From Streptomyces sp. NBC_01788 (GTDB lineage: Bacteria; Actinomycetota; Actinomycetes; Streptomycetales; Streptomycetaceae): a stretch of DNA of 64,000 bases. A program made the position numbers and the translations under genes. Of this stretch, positions 53,419 through 61,551 are shown one piece after another. The stretch covers positions 6,014,001-6,078,000 of the forward strand of contig NZ_CP109090.1 in NCBI RefSeq assembly GCF_035917575.1, written 5' to 3'. The notes beneath the pieces were generated by a model that worked only from the letters and a program-made list of their open reading frames with translations, was not told the origin of the DNA and made no database searches. Positions within the stretch are counted from its first letter, which is position 1. Each line of letters opens with the position of its first letter.

Positions 53419-53455
53419 GCCGCACCCCGCCCGCATCTCGCGGCCGGGGTGCGGC
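53419..53455 (+). terminator. Terminator after the deoC-like gene
   Basis: 11-bp stem GCCGCACCCCG / CGGGGTGCGGC, 15-nt loop, followed by a T-rich ATTTTCC. Confidence 0.75.
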
Positions 53456-53516
53456 TCCCCATTTTCCGGAGCGACGCCCGTCCTCCGGTGAGACCGGAGA
53501 AGGAGATGCGACAACT

Positions 53517-54275
53517 GTGACGGCCGACAAAGGGGGGCTTCCGGGCATCAAGCGTGACGTCCCCACGGCGATCCACGTCCAGATCTCGGAGCACATCCGA
53601 CTGCGTATCGCCAGCGGCGAGTGGCCGGCGCACTACCGCCTCAAGAGCGAGCCCGAACTGGCTCAGGAGTTCGGTGTCAGCCGCGGCACCCTGCGGCGCG
53701 CCCTGACCACGCTCATCGAGGAGGGCCTGCTCCGGCAGGTGCGCGGGCGCGGCACGTTCGTCACCTCGACGACGATCGAACCGGCCATCGCCCAGAAGCT
53801 GAGCACCCTGTCCGAGGACTTCGCCAGCCAGGGCGTGGTCACCACCACGTCGGTGCGGGAGTGCTCGCTGATCATTCCGCCCCGGCCCGTCGCGGCCCTG
53901 CTCGACGTCGCTCCCGGCACCCGTGTGCTGCGCCTGGTGCGGGTGCGCAGCACCGGCGAAGGCCCGGTCGCGCTGCTGTTCAACTTCGTGCGCACGGACG
54001 TCGCGCCCGGCATCGAAGAGGTGGACTTCACCGCCTCCAGCCTCTTCGGGGTCCTGGAGGGCACGTATGGACTGAAGATCGCCACGGCCCGCCGGACCTT
54101 CAGCGCGGAGGCCGCCACCGCCGATGTCGCCGACGCCCTGTCACTGCCCGAGGGCGCGCCCGTGCAGTATCTCCAGCAGGTCACCTACCTCGCCGACGAC
54201 CGGCCGGTGGAGTACTCGGATGTATGGATCCACAGCGGCCGGCTGCGGGTCACCTCGCTGCTGCTGCGCAGATGA
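53517..54275 (+). CDS. GntR/HutC-family transcriptional regulator
   Basis: 252-residue regulator. N-terminal winged helix: IHVQISEHIRLRIASGEWPA, LAQEFGVSRGTLRRALTTL and LLRQVRGRGTFV; C-terminal UTRA ligand domain (GTRVLRLVRVRSTGEGPVAL, PVQYLQQVTYLADDRPVEYS). It ends the sugar operon and is the probable repressor acting at the TGTCCAT repeats near 47380, released by the sugar or its phosphate. GTG 53517 lies 11 nt after AAGGAG. It may be made by read-through past the preceding terminator. Confidence 0.88.
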   Translation: MTADKGGLPGIKRDVPTAIHVQISEHIRLRIASGEWPAHYRLKSEPELAQEFGVSRGTLRRALTTLIEEGLLRQVRGRGTFVTSTTIEPAIAQKLSTLSEDFASQGVVTTTSVRECSLIIPPRPVAALLDVAPGTRVLRLVRVRSTGEGPVALLFNFVRTDVAPGIEEVDFTASSLFGVLEGTYGLKIATARRTFSAEAATADVADALSLPEGAPVQYLQQVTYLADDRPVEYSDVWIHSGRLRVTSLLLRR

Positions 54276-54398
54276 GGACGGTGCCGGGCGTTCTCCGGGT
54301 GCCCCCGAGAGGCGGTGCGCGCTCTCCCGCTCGGTAATGTGCGGGAGGTACAGGGGCGGACGGGTCACCCCGTCGGCAGCGGGCCGGAGAGGGAGCAC

Positions 54399-55127
54399 GT
54401 GACGACCACCCTGATCGCCGAGGTGGCGCTGGTCACCGCGCTGGCGTCGTTCGCACAGGCGCTGAGCGGCTTCGGGTTCGCGCTGGTGGCGGTGCCGCTG
54501 CTGACCCTGCTCACCACCCCTCAGAACGCCGTCGTCGTGGTCACCGCGCTGGGCGGGGTGCTCTCTCTGGCGGTCTGCGTCCACCAGAGGGAACACGTCA
54601 GTGTGCGCACCGCGGGCCTGGTGAGCGGAGCCGGACTGGTGGGCATGCCGCTCGGGCTGCTCGCGGTGACGGTGCTGGGCGCCCGCTCGCTGTCCGTCCT
54701 CATCGCCTGCGTGGTGCTGGTGTTCGCCGTCCTGATCGGCCGGGGCCTGACCTTCCGGCGCGGCACCGGGCCCACCGTCGCCGCGGGTGTCGCCAGCGGG
54801 GCGCTGCTGACCGCGACCGGCATGAACGGGCCGCCGCTGGTTGCCGCCTTCCAGGCCATGGGCCTGACGCCCCGCGAGTTCCGGGCCACCCTCCAGGCCA
54901 CCTTCTGCGTCCAGGACGCCCTGGCCCTCGCCGGGTTCCTCGCCGTCGGCCGGCTGACCGGGGACAGCCTGCTGCTGACCGCCGCCGGGCTCCCCGGTCT
55001 GCTGGTGGGCTGGTGGCTCGGCGACCGTCTCTTCACCCGCACGGACCCCGCGCGCTTCAAGAAGATCGTCCTCGGGGTACTGGTCGCCAGCGCCTGCGCC
55101 GCGCTGTACCAGGCCACGCTGGGCTGA
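54399..55127 (+). CDS. TauE/SafE (sulfite exporter) family membrane protein
   Basis: 242-residue membrane protein with seven to eight hydrophobic segments. The duplicated TauE/SafE half-motifs are visible: FAQALSGFGFALVAVPLL at the N-terminus and ATGMNGPPLVAAFQAMGL in the second half. Family members export sulfite, sulfoacetate or other organic anions, often with no proven substrate. GTG 54399 has GGAGA 8 nt upstream. It stands alone after the sugar operon; no sulfur genes are near. Confidence 0.85.
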   Translation: MTTTLIAEVALVTALASFAQALSGFGFALVAVPLLTLLTTPQNAVVVVTALGGVLSLAVCVHQREHVSVRTAGLVSGAGLVGMPLGLLAVTVLGARSLSVLIACVVLVFAVLIGRGLTFRRGTGPTVAAGVASGALLTATGMNGPPLVAAFQAMGLTPREFRATLQATFCVQDALALAGFLAVGRLTGDSLLLTAAGLPGLLVGWWLGDRLFTRTDPARFKKIVLGVLVASACAALYQATLG

Positions 55128-55158
55128 CCCGGTCTCCGAGCCCTGCCCGGTCCCGCGC

Positions 55159-55560
55159 TCAACGCTCCTGACCGGAGGCGTCCTGGCCGCCGGGGCCGTA
55201 CACCGTGCGCGGGCCCACGGCGGTGGCGCCCGTCGCGGTCACCCTGCGGCGCAGTTCGCGGTCGGCGGTGACGACCACGCGGGACCGGTCCGCCGTGGCG
55301 GCGGCCAGCCGGGCGATGTGGTCGTCGCCGCTGCCGGACGCCTCCTCGACCCGTACGCCGGGCAGGGACGGCACGCCCCGGGCGGCGCCCTCGAGGACCA
55401 GGACGATCTCCAGTGGACCGGGCACGCCGGGAACGCCCTCCTCGACGTACCCGGCGAGCCGGTCGCGCAGGCGTTCGGCGGCGGCCCGCCGGTCGCGCCA
55501 CCATCCGTCCGGGACGGAGCCGACGACGTTGGCCCCGTCGACGATCAGCAGGGTCGGCAT
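55159..55560 (-). CDS. NYN/PIN-like domain protein
   Basis: 133-residue cytoplasmic protein with the acidic residues of an NYN nuclease fold: LLIVDGANVVGSVPDGWW at the N-terminus, SGSGDDHIARLAAATAD, and VVVTADRELRRRVTATGA. This arrangement is that of YacP/Rae1-like ribonucleases, although orthologues are often labelled NTP pyrophosphohydrolase. Probably an RNase; the target is unknown. Convergent with the TauE-type gene. Confidence 0.7.
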   Translation of the reverse strand: MPTLLIVDGANVVGSVPDGWWRDRRAAAERLRDRLAGYVEEGVPGVPGPLEIVLVLEGAARGVPSLPGVRVEEASGSGDDHIARLAAATADRSRVVVTADRELRRRVTATGATAVGPRTVYGPGGQDASGQER

Positions 55561-55701
55561 CCTGGTTCGGTCCTTCCGTCGGGATCAGACGCGGTACCAG
55601 TGTCGATGACGTGGCGCGCCCGCGGGCTTCCCGCCCGTCCCGCCCGCCCCGTCCCGCCCGGCGGACGCCGGCCCGTGGACGAGCCCGACCCGCTGGGCGG
55701 A

Positions 55702-56781
55702 TCAACCGCCCGTCGCGGGGGACTTCCTGGCGGACTCCGGGATGGTCGAGTCGGTGCGGAGCGCCTCCCACAGTTCGGTCGCCTGGGGCTCCGCGGCCAC
55801 CACGCGGTTGGGGTCGATCTTGTCGTACTTCACCGGCAGCATGATCGTCTCCATGCTGGACGGGTCGACCCCGTTCAGGCTGCGCCCGAACTCCGCCAGC
55901 TTGGTGAGGGAGGCGAGCTCGGAGTCGGTGGTGAGGGCCGCGGTGAGGCTGTCGGCGATCTTGTACGTCTTGGTGGGGCTGCCCAGGAGGTCCTGCTTCT
56001 TGATCTCGCTCAGCAGGTCCAGCATGAACTGCTGCTGGAGGCTGATGCGTCCGAGGTCGCTGCCGTCGCCGATGCCGTGCCGGGTGCGGACGAACTGCAG
56101 GGACCGGGTGCCGTCCAGACGGTGGGTACCGGCGGTCAGGTCCAGGCCGCTGGACTTGTCGTGGATGTCCTGGTCCACGGTGACGGTGACCCCGCCTATC
56201 GCGTCCACCAGCCCCTGGAAGCCGGAGAAGTCGATCTCCATGTAGTGGTCCACGCGGGTGCCGGACATCTGCTCCACGGTCTTCACCACACAGGCCGGAC
56301 CGACCTGTCCGTAGATGGAGTTGAACATCACGCGCTTCGCCGACGCCACCGCCGTGCCGTCGGACTTCGTGCACTCGGGCCGGGTCACCAGGGTGTCGCG
56401 GGGAATGCTGATGGCGACGGCCTGGGTGCGGCCCTCGGGTATGTGCATCATCAGCGCGGTGTCGGAGCGGGCGCCGGAGACGTTGCCGGTGTTGAGCGCG
56501 GCGTTGGCGCCGGCGCGGGAGTCGGAGCCGAGGATCAGGACGTTCTGCCCGGACGTGGGCAGCCTCTCGGGCCGGTCGTCACCGATGGCCTGGTCGATGT
56601 CGACGCCCTTGATGTTGTTGTCCAGGCCGCTGTACAGCCAGTACACGGTCCCCGCCCCGGCCGCGACCAGCACGGCCAGTGAGAGCAGGATCCACCGGCC
56701 GGTGCGGCGCCGGCGACGGGGAGTCCCCTCCTGGTCGGGGCGGTGCGGGCCGCGGGGGCTCTCTACGGCTGGGTTTGTCAT
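55702..56781 (-). CDS. LytR-CpsA-Psr (LCP) family glycopolymer ligase
   Basis: 359-residue membrane-anchored protein: basic N-terminus (RRRRRTGRW), one transmembrane helix (ILLSLAVLVAAGAGTVYWLY, about 30-50), then the extracytoplasmic LCP domain with NVLILGSDSRAGANA, GARSDTALMMHIPEG and VAISIPRDTLV, which provide the arginines and aspartates that hold the polyprenyl pyrophosphate. LCP enzymes attach wall teichoic acids or other glycopolymers to peptidoglycan; older annotations call them LytR transcriptional regulators. ATG 56781 has AGGAC 6 nt upstream. Two cysteines (ECTK and ACVV) may form a disulfide. Confidence 0.88.
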   Translation of the reverse strand: MTNPAVESPRGPHRPDQEGTPRRRRRTGRWILLSLAVLVAAGAGTVYWLYSGLDNNIKGVDIDQAIGDDRPERLPTSGQNVLILGSDSRAGANAALNTGNVSGARSDTALMMHIPEGRTQAVAISIPRDTLVTRPECTKSDGTAVASAKRVMFNSIYGQVGPACVVKTVEQMSGTRVDHYMEIDFSGFQGLVDAIGGVTVTVDQDIHDKSSGLDLTAGTHRLDGTRSLQFVRTRHGIGDGSDLGRISLQQQFMLDLLSEIKKQDLLGSPTKTYKIADSLTAALTTDSELASLTKLAEFGRSLNGVDPSSMETIMLPVKYDKIDPNRVVAAEPQATELWEALRTDSTIPESARKSPATGG

Positions 56782-56979
56782 CGCGCGCTGTCCTCGTCTC
56801 CTCATGCCCGGGCAGGGAGCGCTCGGGCTATCGGACAGACCCGTGACCCATGGGGGGCGTTGTACGGCAGTGGCGTACATCACGCGCTGTGCGTAAGGGA
56901 GTTGAAGTGACCGCCGGCCGCGGCAGCGGCGTCGTGTCCCCTCCACCGCGGAACGCCCGCGGATCGACCCGCGGTACGC

Positions 56980-57017
56980 GTCCGCCCCTGCCGCTGCGAT
57001 GAGCGACAGGGGCGGAC
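56980..57017 (-). terminator. fadB terminator
   Basis: 11-bp stem GTCCGCCCCTG / CAGGGGCGGAC, 16-nt loop, downstream of the minus-strand fadB stop. Confidence 0.75.
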
Positions 57018-57049
57018 GGCGGTGCGGGGCCGCTGCGGGCCGGGAGGCG

Positions 57050-59179
57050 TTACGCCGGGACGCTCGCCACCCCCGGCTCCAGGAACCGCCTGCCGTTCAC
57101 GCGCTCCGACACGCCCTCGCGGTCCAGGTACGGCGTGATGCCGCCCAGGTGGAAGGGCCAGCCGGCGCCGGTGATCAGGCACAGGTCGATGTCCTGGGCC
57201 TCGGCGACGACGCCCTCGTCAAGCATGAGCCCGATCTCCTGCGCGACCGCGTCGAGCACCCGCGCCCGCACCTGCTCCTCCGTCAGGACGCTGTCGCCCT
57301 GCTTCAGAAGGGCGGCGACCTCCGGGTCCAGCTCGGGCCTGCCGCTGTCGTACACGTAGAAGCCGCGCTTGCCGGCCTCGACGACCGCCTTGAGGTTCGG
57401 GGAGACCGTGAAGCGGTCCGGGAAGGCCCGGTGGAGGGTCTCCGAGACGTGCAGGCCGATCGCCGGACCGACCAGTTCGAGCAGGACCAGCGGGGACATG
57501 GGCAGGCCGAGCGGCTCCACCGCACGCTCCGCCACGTCGACCGGGGTGCCCTCGTCGATGACGTTCTGGATCTCGCCCATGAAGCGGGTCAGGATGCGGT
57601 TCACGACGAACGCCGGGGCGTCCTTGACCAGGACCGCGGTCTTCTTCAGCTTCCTGGCCACCCCGAAGGCGGTCGCCAGCGAGGCATCGTCGGTCTTCTC
57701 GCCGCGGACGATCTCCAGCAGCGGCAGGATCGCGACCGGGTTGAAGAAGTGGAAGCCGACGACCCGCTCGGGGTGCTTCAGCTTCGACGCCATCTCCGTG
57801 ACGGAGAGGGAGGAGGTGTTGGTGGCGAGGATCGCGTGCGCCGGGGCGACCGCCTCGACCTCGGCGAACACCTTCTGCTTGACGCCCATCTCCTCGAAGA
57901 CCGCTTCGATGACGAAGTCGGCGTCCGCGAAGCCCTCCGCCTTGTCCAGGACACCGGTCACCAGCGCCTTGAGGCGGTTGGCCTTGTCCTGGTTGACGCG
58001 GCCCTTGCCGAGCAGCTTGTCGATCTCGGCGTGCACGTAGCCCACGCCCTTGTCGACACGCTCCTGGTCGATGTCCGTGAGAACGACGGGCACTTCGAGG
58101 CGGCGCAGGAAGAGCAGCGCGAGCTGGGAGGCCATCAGGCCCGCGCCGACCACGCCCACCTTGGTCACCGGGCGCGCCAGGTTCTTGTCCGGGGCGCCGG
58201 CCGGGCGCTTGGCGCGCTTCTGCACCAGGTTGAACGCGTAGATGCCGGCGCGCAGTTCGCCGCTCATGATCAGGTCGGCGAGGGCCTCGTCCTCGGCGTC
58301 GAAGCCCTGCTGGAGGTCGCCGTTCTTCGCGGCGGCGATGATGTCCAGGGCGCGGTAGGCGGCGGGGGCCGCACCGTGCACCTTGGAGTCGGCGATGAAC
58401 CGGCCGCGCGCGACGGCCTGGTCCCAGGCCTCGCCCCGGTCGATCACCGGGCGCTCGACCTCGATCTCGCCCTTGAGGACCGCCGTCGTCCAGACCAGCG
58501 ACTGCTCCAGGAAGTCCGCGCCCTCGAACAGCGCGTCGGCGATGCCGAGTTCGTGGACCTGCCTGCCCTTGAGCTGCTTGTTCTGGTTGAGGCTGTTCTC
58601 GATGACGACCGTGACGGCCCTGTCGGCGCCGATCAGGTTCGGCAGCAGCGTGCAGCCGCCCCAGCCCGGGACCAGGCCCAGGAACACTTCGGGGAGCGAG
58701 AACGCCGGGAGGGCCGCGGAGACCGTGCGGTAGGTGCAGTGCAGGCCGACCTCGACGCCGCCGCCCATCGCCGCGCCGTTGTAGTACGCGAAGGTGGGCA
58801 CGGCCAGCGTGGACAGCCGCTTGAAGACCTCGTGGCCGCCCCTGCCGATGGCCAGCGCGTGCTCGCGCTCCTTGAGCAGCTCCACGCCCTTGAGGTCGGC
58901 GCCGACCGCGAAGATGAACGGCTTGCCGGTGATGCCGACGCCGACGATCTCGCCGTCCGCGGCCTCCTTCTCCACCTGGTCGATCGCCGCGTCCAGGTTC
59001 GCCAGCGAGGCCGGCCCGAAGGTGGTCGGCTTGGTGTGGTCCAGGCCGTTGTCCAGGGTGATGAGGGCGAAGCGGCCCGCTCCCCGGGGCAGGTCGAAGT
59101 GGCGTACGTGCGCCTGTGTGACGACCTCGCCCGGGAACAGCTCGGCCGCGCCCTTCAACAGCTCAGCGGTGGTGCTCAC
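57050..59179 (-). CDS. fadB: Fatty-acid oxidation multifunctional protein (enoyl-CoA hydratase / 3-hydroxyacyl-CoA dehydrogenase)
   Basis: 709-residue cytoplasmic beta-oxidation alpha subunit. Residues 1-280 are the crotonase domain with both catalytic glutamates in place (AAMGGGVEVGLH and SLPEVFLGLVPGWGG). Residues about 335-620 are the NAD-dependent 3-hydroxyacyl-CoA dehydrogenase (KVGVVGAGLMASQLAL, GFHFFNPVAILPLLEIV with the catalytic histidine, NRILTRFMGE), followed by the second C-terminal domain. GTG 59179 overlaps the thiolase stop (GTGA), so the pair is co-translated. With FadA it forms the trifunctional complex. Corresponds to SCO6026 in order. Confidence 0.95.
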   Translation of the reverse strand: MSTTAELLKGAAELFPGEVVTQAHVRHFDLPRGAGRFALITLDNGLDHTKPTTFGPASLANLDAAIDQVEKEAADGEIVGVGITGKPFIFAVGADLKGVELLKEREHALAIGRGGHEVFKRLSTLAVPTFAYYNGAAMGGGVEVGLHCTYRTVSAALPAFSLPEVFLGLVPGWGGCTLLPNLIGADRAVTVVIENSLNQNKQLKGRQVHELGIADALFEGADFLEQSLVWTTAVLKGEIEVERPVIDRGEAWDQAVARGRFIADSKVHGAAPAAYRALDIIAAAKNGDLQQGFDAEDEALADLIMSGELRAGIYAFNLVQKRAKRPAGAPDKNLARPVTKVGVVGAGLMASQLALLFLRRLEVPVVLTDIDQERVDKGVGYVHAEIDKLLGKGRVNQDKANRLKALVTGVLDKAEGFADADFVIEAVFEEMGVKQKVFAEVEAVAPAHAILATNTSSLSVTEMASKLKHPERVVGFHFFNPVAILPLLEIVRGEKTDDASLATAFGVARKLKKTAVLVKDAPAFVVNRILTRFMGEIQNVIDEGTPVDVAERAVEPLGLPMSPLVLLELVGPAIGLHVSETLHRAFPDRFTVSPNLKAVVEAGKRGFYVYDSGRPELDPEVAALLKQGDSVLTEEQVRARVLDAVAQEIGLMLDEGVVAEAQDIDLCLITGAGWPFHLGGITPYLDREGVSERVNGRRFLEPGVASVPA

Positions 59180-60405
59180 TTGTCGCCTCCGGAAGCGCTC
59201 TCGAAGTGTGGGTTCTCCCAGATGACCGTGGCGCCCATGCCGAAGCCGACGCACATGGTGGTCAGGCCGTAACGGACCTGCGGCTGCTGCTCGAACTGGC
59301 GGGCCAGCTGCGTCATCAGGCGGACGCCTGAGGAGGCGAGGGGGTGGCCGAAGGCGATCGCGCCGCCGTACTGGTTGACGCGCTCGTCGTCGTCCGCGAT
59401 GCCGTAGTGGTCGAGGAAGGCCAGGACCTGCACGGCGAAGGCCTCGTTGATCTCGAACAGGCCGATGTCGGAGATCGACAGGCCCGCCTTGGCCAGGGCC
59501 TTCTCGGTGGCCGGGATCGGGCCGTAGCCCATGACCTCCGGCTCCACGCCCGCGAAGGCGTAGGAGACCAGGCGCATCTTGACCGGCAGGCCGTGCTCGT
59601 GGGCGAACTCCTCGCTCGCGACGATCGAGGCGGTGGCGCCGTCGTTCAGACCGGCCGCGTTGCCCGCGGTGACCCGGCCGTGCACGCGGAACGGCGTCTT
59701 GAGGCCCGCCAGGTCCTCCAGGGTGGTGCCCGGGCGCATCGGCTCGTCCGCCGTGACCAGGCCCCAGCCGGTCTCGCCGCCCTCCGGGGTGGTCCGGCGC
59801 ACGGAGATCGGGACCAGGTCGGCCTGGATGCTGCCGTCGGCGTACGCCTTGGCGGCCTTCTCCTGCGAGCGCACCGCGTACGCGTCGGCGCGCAGCTTGG
59901 TGATGTGCGGGAAGCGGTCGTGCAGGTTCTCCGCGGTCATGCCCATGAACAGGGCGGACTCGTCGACCAGCTTCTCGCTGACGAAGCGCGGGTTGGGGTC
60001 CACGCCCTCGCCCATCGGATGGCGGCCCATGTGCTCGACACCGCCCGCGATGGCGACGTCGTACGCGCCGAACGCGACGGAGCCGGCCACCGTGGTCACG
60101 GCGGTCAGCGCGCCCGCGCACATCCGGTCGATGGAGTAGCCGGGCACCGAGGCGGGCAGGCCGGCCAGGATGCCCGCGGTGCGGCCGATGGTCAGGCCCT
60201 GGTCGCCGATCTGCGTGGTCGCGGCGACGGCGACCTCGTCGACCTGCCGCGGGTCGAGACCGGGGTTGCGGCGCAGCAGCTCCCGGATCGCCTTGACGAC
60301 GAGGTCGTCGGCGCGAGTCTCGTGGTAGATGCCCTTCGGGCCCGCCTTGCCGAACGGGGTGCGGACGCCGTCGACGAAGACGACGTCCCTGACGGTACGA
60401 GGCAC
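59176..60405 (-). CDS. fadA: Acetyl-CoA acyltransferase (3-ketoacyl-CoA thiolase)
   Basis: 409-residue cytoplasmic thiolase performing the last step of beta-oxidation. Catalytic residues: Cys in IDRMCAGALTAV (about 95), His in GGAIAFGHPLASSG (about 360) and Cys in TTMCVGFGMGATVIW (about 390), plus NEAFAVQVLAF. GTG 60405 has GGAGGAG about 8 nt upstream. First gene of the fadAB operon; a 12-bp palindrome TACTCATGAGTA lies 68 bp upstream and is a likely operator. Confidence 0.95.
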   Translation of the reverse strand: MPRTVRDVVFVDGVRTPFGKAGPKGIYHETRADDLVVKAIRELLRRNPGLDPRQVDEVAVAATTQIGDQGLTIGRTAGILAGLPASVPGYSIDRMCAGALTAVTTVAGSVAFGAYDVAIAGGVEHMGRHPMGEGVDPNPRFVSEKLVDESALFMGMTAENLHDRFPHITKLRADAYAVRSQEKAAKAYADGSIQADLVPISVRRTTPEGGETGWGLVTADEPMRPGTTLEDLAGLKTPFRVHGRVTAGNAAGLNDGATASIVASEEFAHEHGLPVKMRLVSYAFAGVEPEVMGYGPIPATEKALAKAGLSISDIGLFEINEAFAVQVLAFLDHYGIADDDERVNQYGGAIAFGHPLASSGVRLMTQLARQFEQQPQVRYGLTTMCVGFGMGATVIWENPHFESASGGDK

Positions 60406-60472
60406 GATGGCTCTCCTCCAGGGTGCGGAACGGCACTGCCGCGCAGCGCTGAGCGCGCGCTCACCCCCATGC

Positions 60473-60484
60473 TACTCATGAGTA
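60473..60484 (-). promoter_or_regulatory. Palindromic operator candidate of fadAB
   Basis: TACTCATGAGTA, perfect 12-bp palindrome, followed by a related broken repeat (GTAACTGCCCAGT). The shape suits a TetR-type fatty-acid regulator; the regulator is not in the window. Confidence 0.5.
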
Positions 60485-60522
60485 ATGTAACTGCCCAGTC
60501 CCCGCGCCCACAGCGGTGAACG

Positions 60523-61551
60523 TCACACGTCCGGCGGTGCCGTCGAACCCCGCGGAGTCAGCACCGGAGTCGGCACCGGATGCGGGCCCGGACCCTCGTC
60601 CAGGAGGACGCCGAACAGCGTGCGGGCCACGTCCGCGCCGAAGCCGTGCACGTCGTGGCTCATCGCGGACAGCGTCGGATGGGTCAGCCGGCACAGCTGG
60701 GAGTCGTCCCAGGCCAGCAGGGACACGTCGGCCGGGACGCGCAGACCCATCTCCGCCGCCACCGACAGTCCGGCCACCGCCATGATGTCGTTGTCGTAGA
60801 CGATCGCCGTGGGCCGCTCCGGCGGCGCCGCGGACAGCAGTGACCGCGTCGCCCGCGCCCCCGTCTCGCCGGAGAAGTCGGTCGCCACCTGCCATGCCCC
60901 GGCCAGCCCCAGGCTCCGCGCCGCCGTGTCGAACGCCGCCGCGCGGATCGCCGTGTGCCCGAGCGCCGCAGCCCCGCCGACGCGGGCGATCCGCCGGTGC
61001 CCGAGCGCCGCCAGATAGCGCACGGCCTCGGTGACCGCGGTGGTGTCGTCGGTCCACACCGAGGTGAGCCCGCCGGTCAGCGACGGGTGGCCCACGGCCA
61101 CCGCGGGCAGCCCGATCCGCTGCGCCACCGCCGGCCGGGGATCGTCGGTGCGGAAGTCGACCAGGATCGAACCCGCGATCTGCCGGGCCTTCCACCACGT
61201 CTCCAGCAGGCCCGCCTCCTCCTGCGGCGCGCGCACGAGCCGCAGCAGCAGCGAGCAGGAGTGCTCGGCGAGGACGCTCTCCACGCCCGAGATGAACTCC
61301 ATGTAGAAGGGTTCGAGCCCGAGCAGCCGGGCCGGCCGGCAGATGGCGAGCCCGACCACGTCCACGCGTGAACCGGCCAGCGACCGGGCGGCCGGGTTCG
61401 GCGCCCAGCCCAGCTCGCGCGCGGCCCGGAAGATGCGCTCGCGGGTCGCCTCCGAAAGCCCCGGCTTGCGGTTGAAGGCCAGCGACACCGCTCCCTTCGA
61501 CACCCCCGCACGGGCGGCGACGTCCTTGATGGTGACGCGGGGAGCCGTCAT
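60523..61551 (-). CDS. LacI-family transcriptional regulator
   Basis: 342-residue regulator. N-terminal LacI HTH: VTIKDVAARAGVSKGAVSLA and hinge region NPAARSLAGSRVDVVGL; C-terminal periplasmic-binding-like effector domain (AIVYDNDIMAVAGLSVAAEM, DVSLLAWDDSQLCRLTHP). ATG 61551 overlaps the beta-mannosidase stop (ATGA), so regulator and enzyme are one operon and the effector is likely mannose, mannobiose or a glycan fragment. It is also a candidate to act at the GACAACGTTGTC sites before the GH92 genes (inference). Confidence 0.9.
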   Translation of the reverse strand: MTAPRVTIKDVAARAGVSKGAVSLAFNRKPGLSEATRERIFRAARELGWAPNPAARSLAGSRVDVVGLAICRPARLLGLEPFYMEFISGVESVLAEHSCSLLLRLVRAPQEEAGLLETWWKARQIAGSILVDFRTDDPRPAVAQRIGLPAVAVGHPSLTGGLTSVWTDDTTAVTEAVRYLAALGHRRIARVGGAAALGHTAIRAAAFDTAARSLGLAGAWQVATDFSGETGARATRSLLSAAPPERPTAIVYDNDIMAVAGLSVAAEMGLRVPADVSLLAWDDSQLCRLTHPTLSAMSHDVHGFGADVARTLFGVLLDEGPGPHPVPTPVLTPRGSTAPPDV

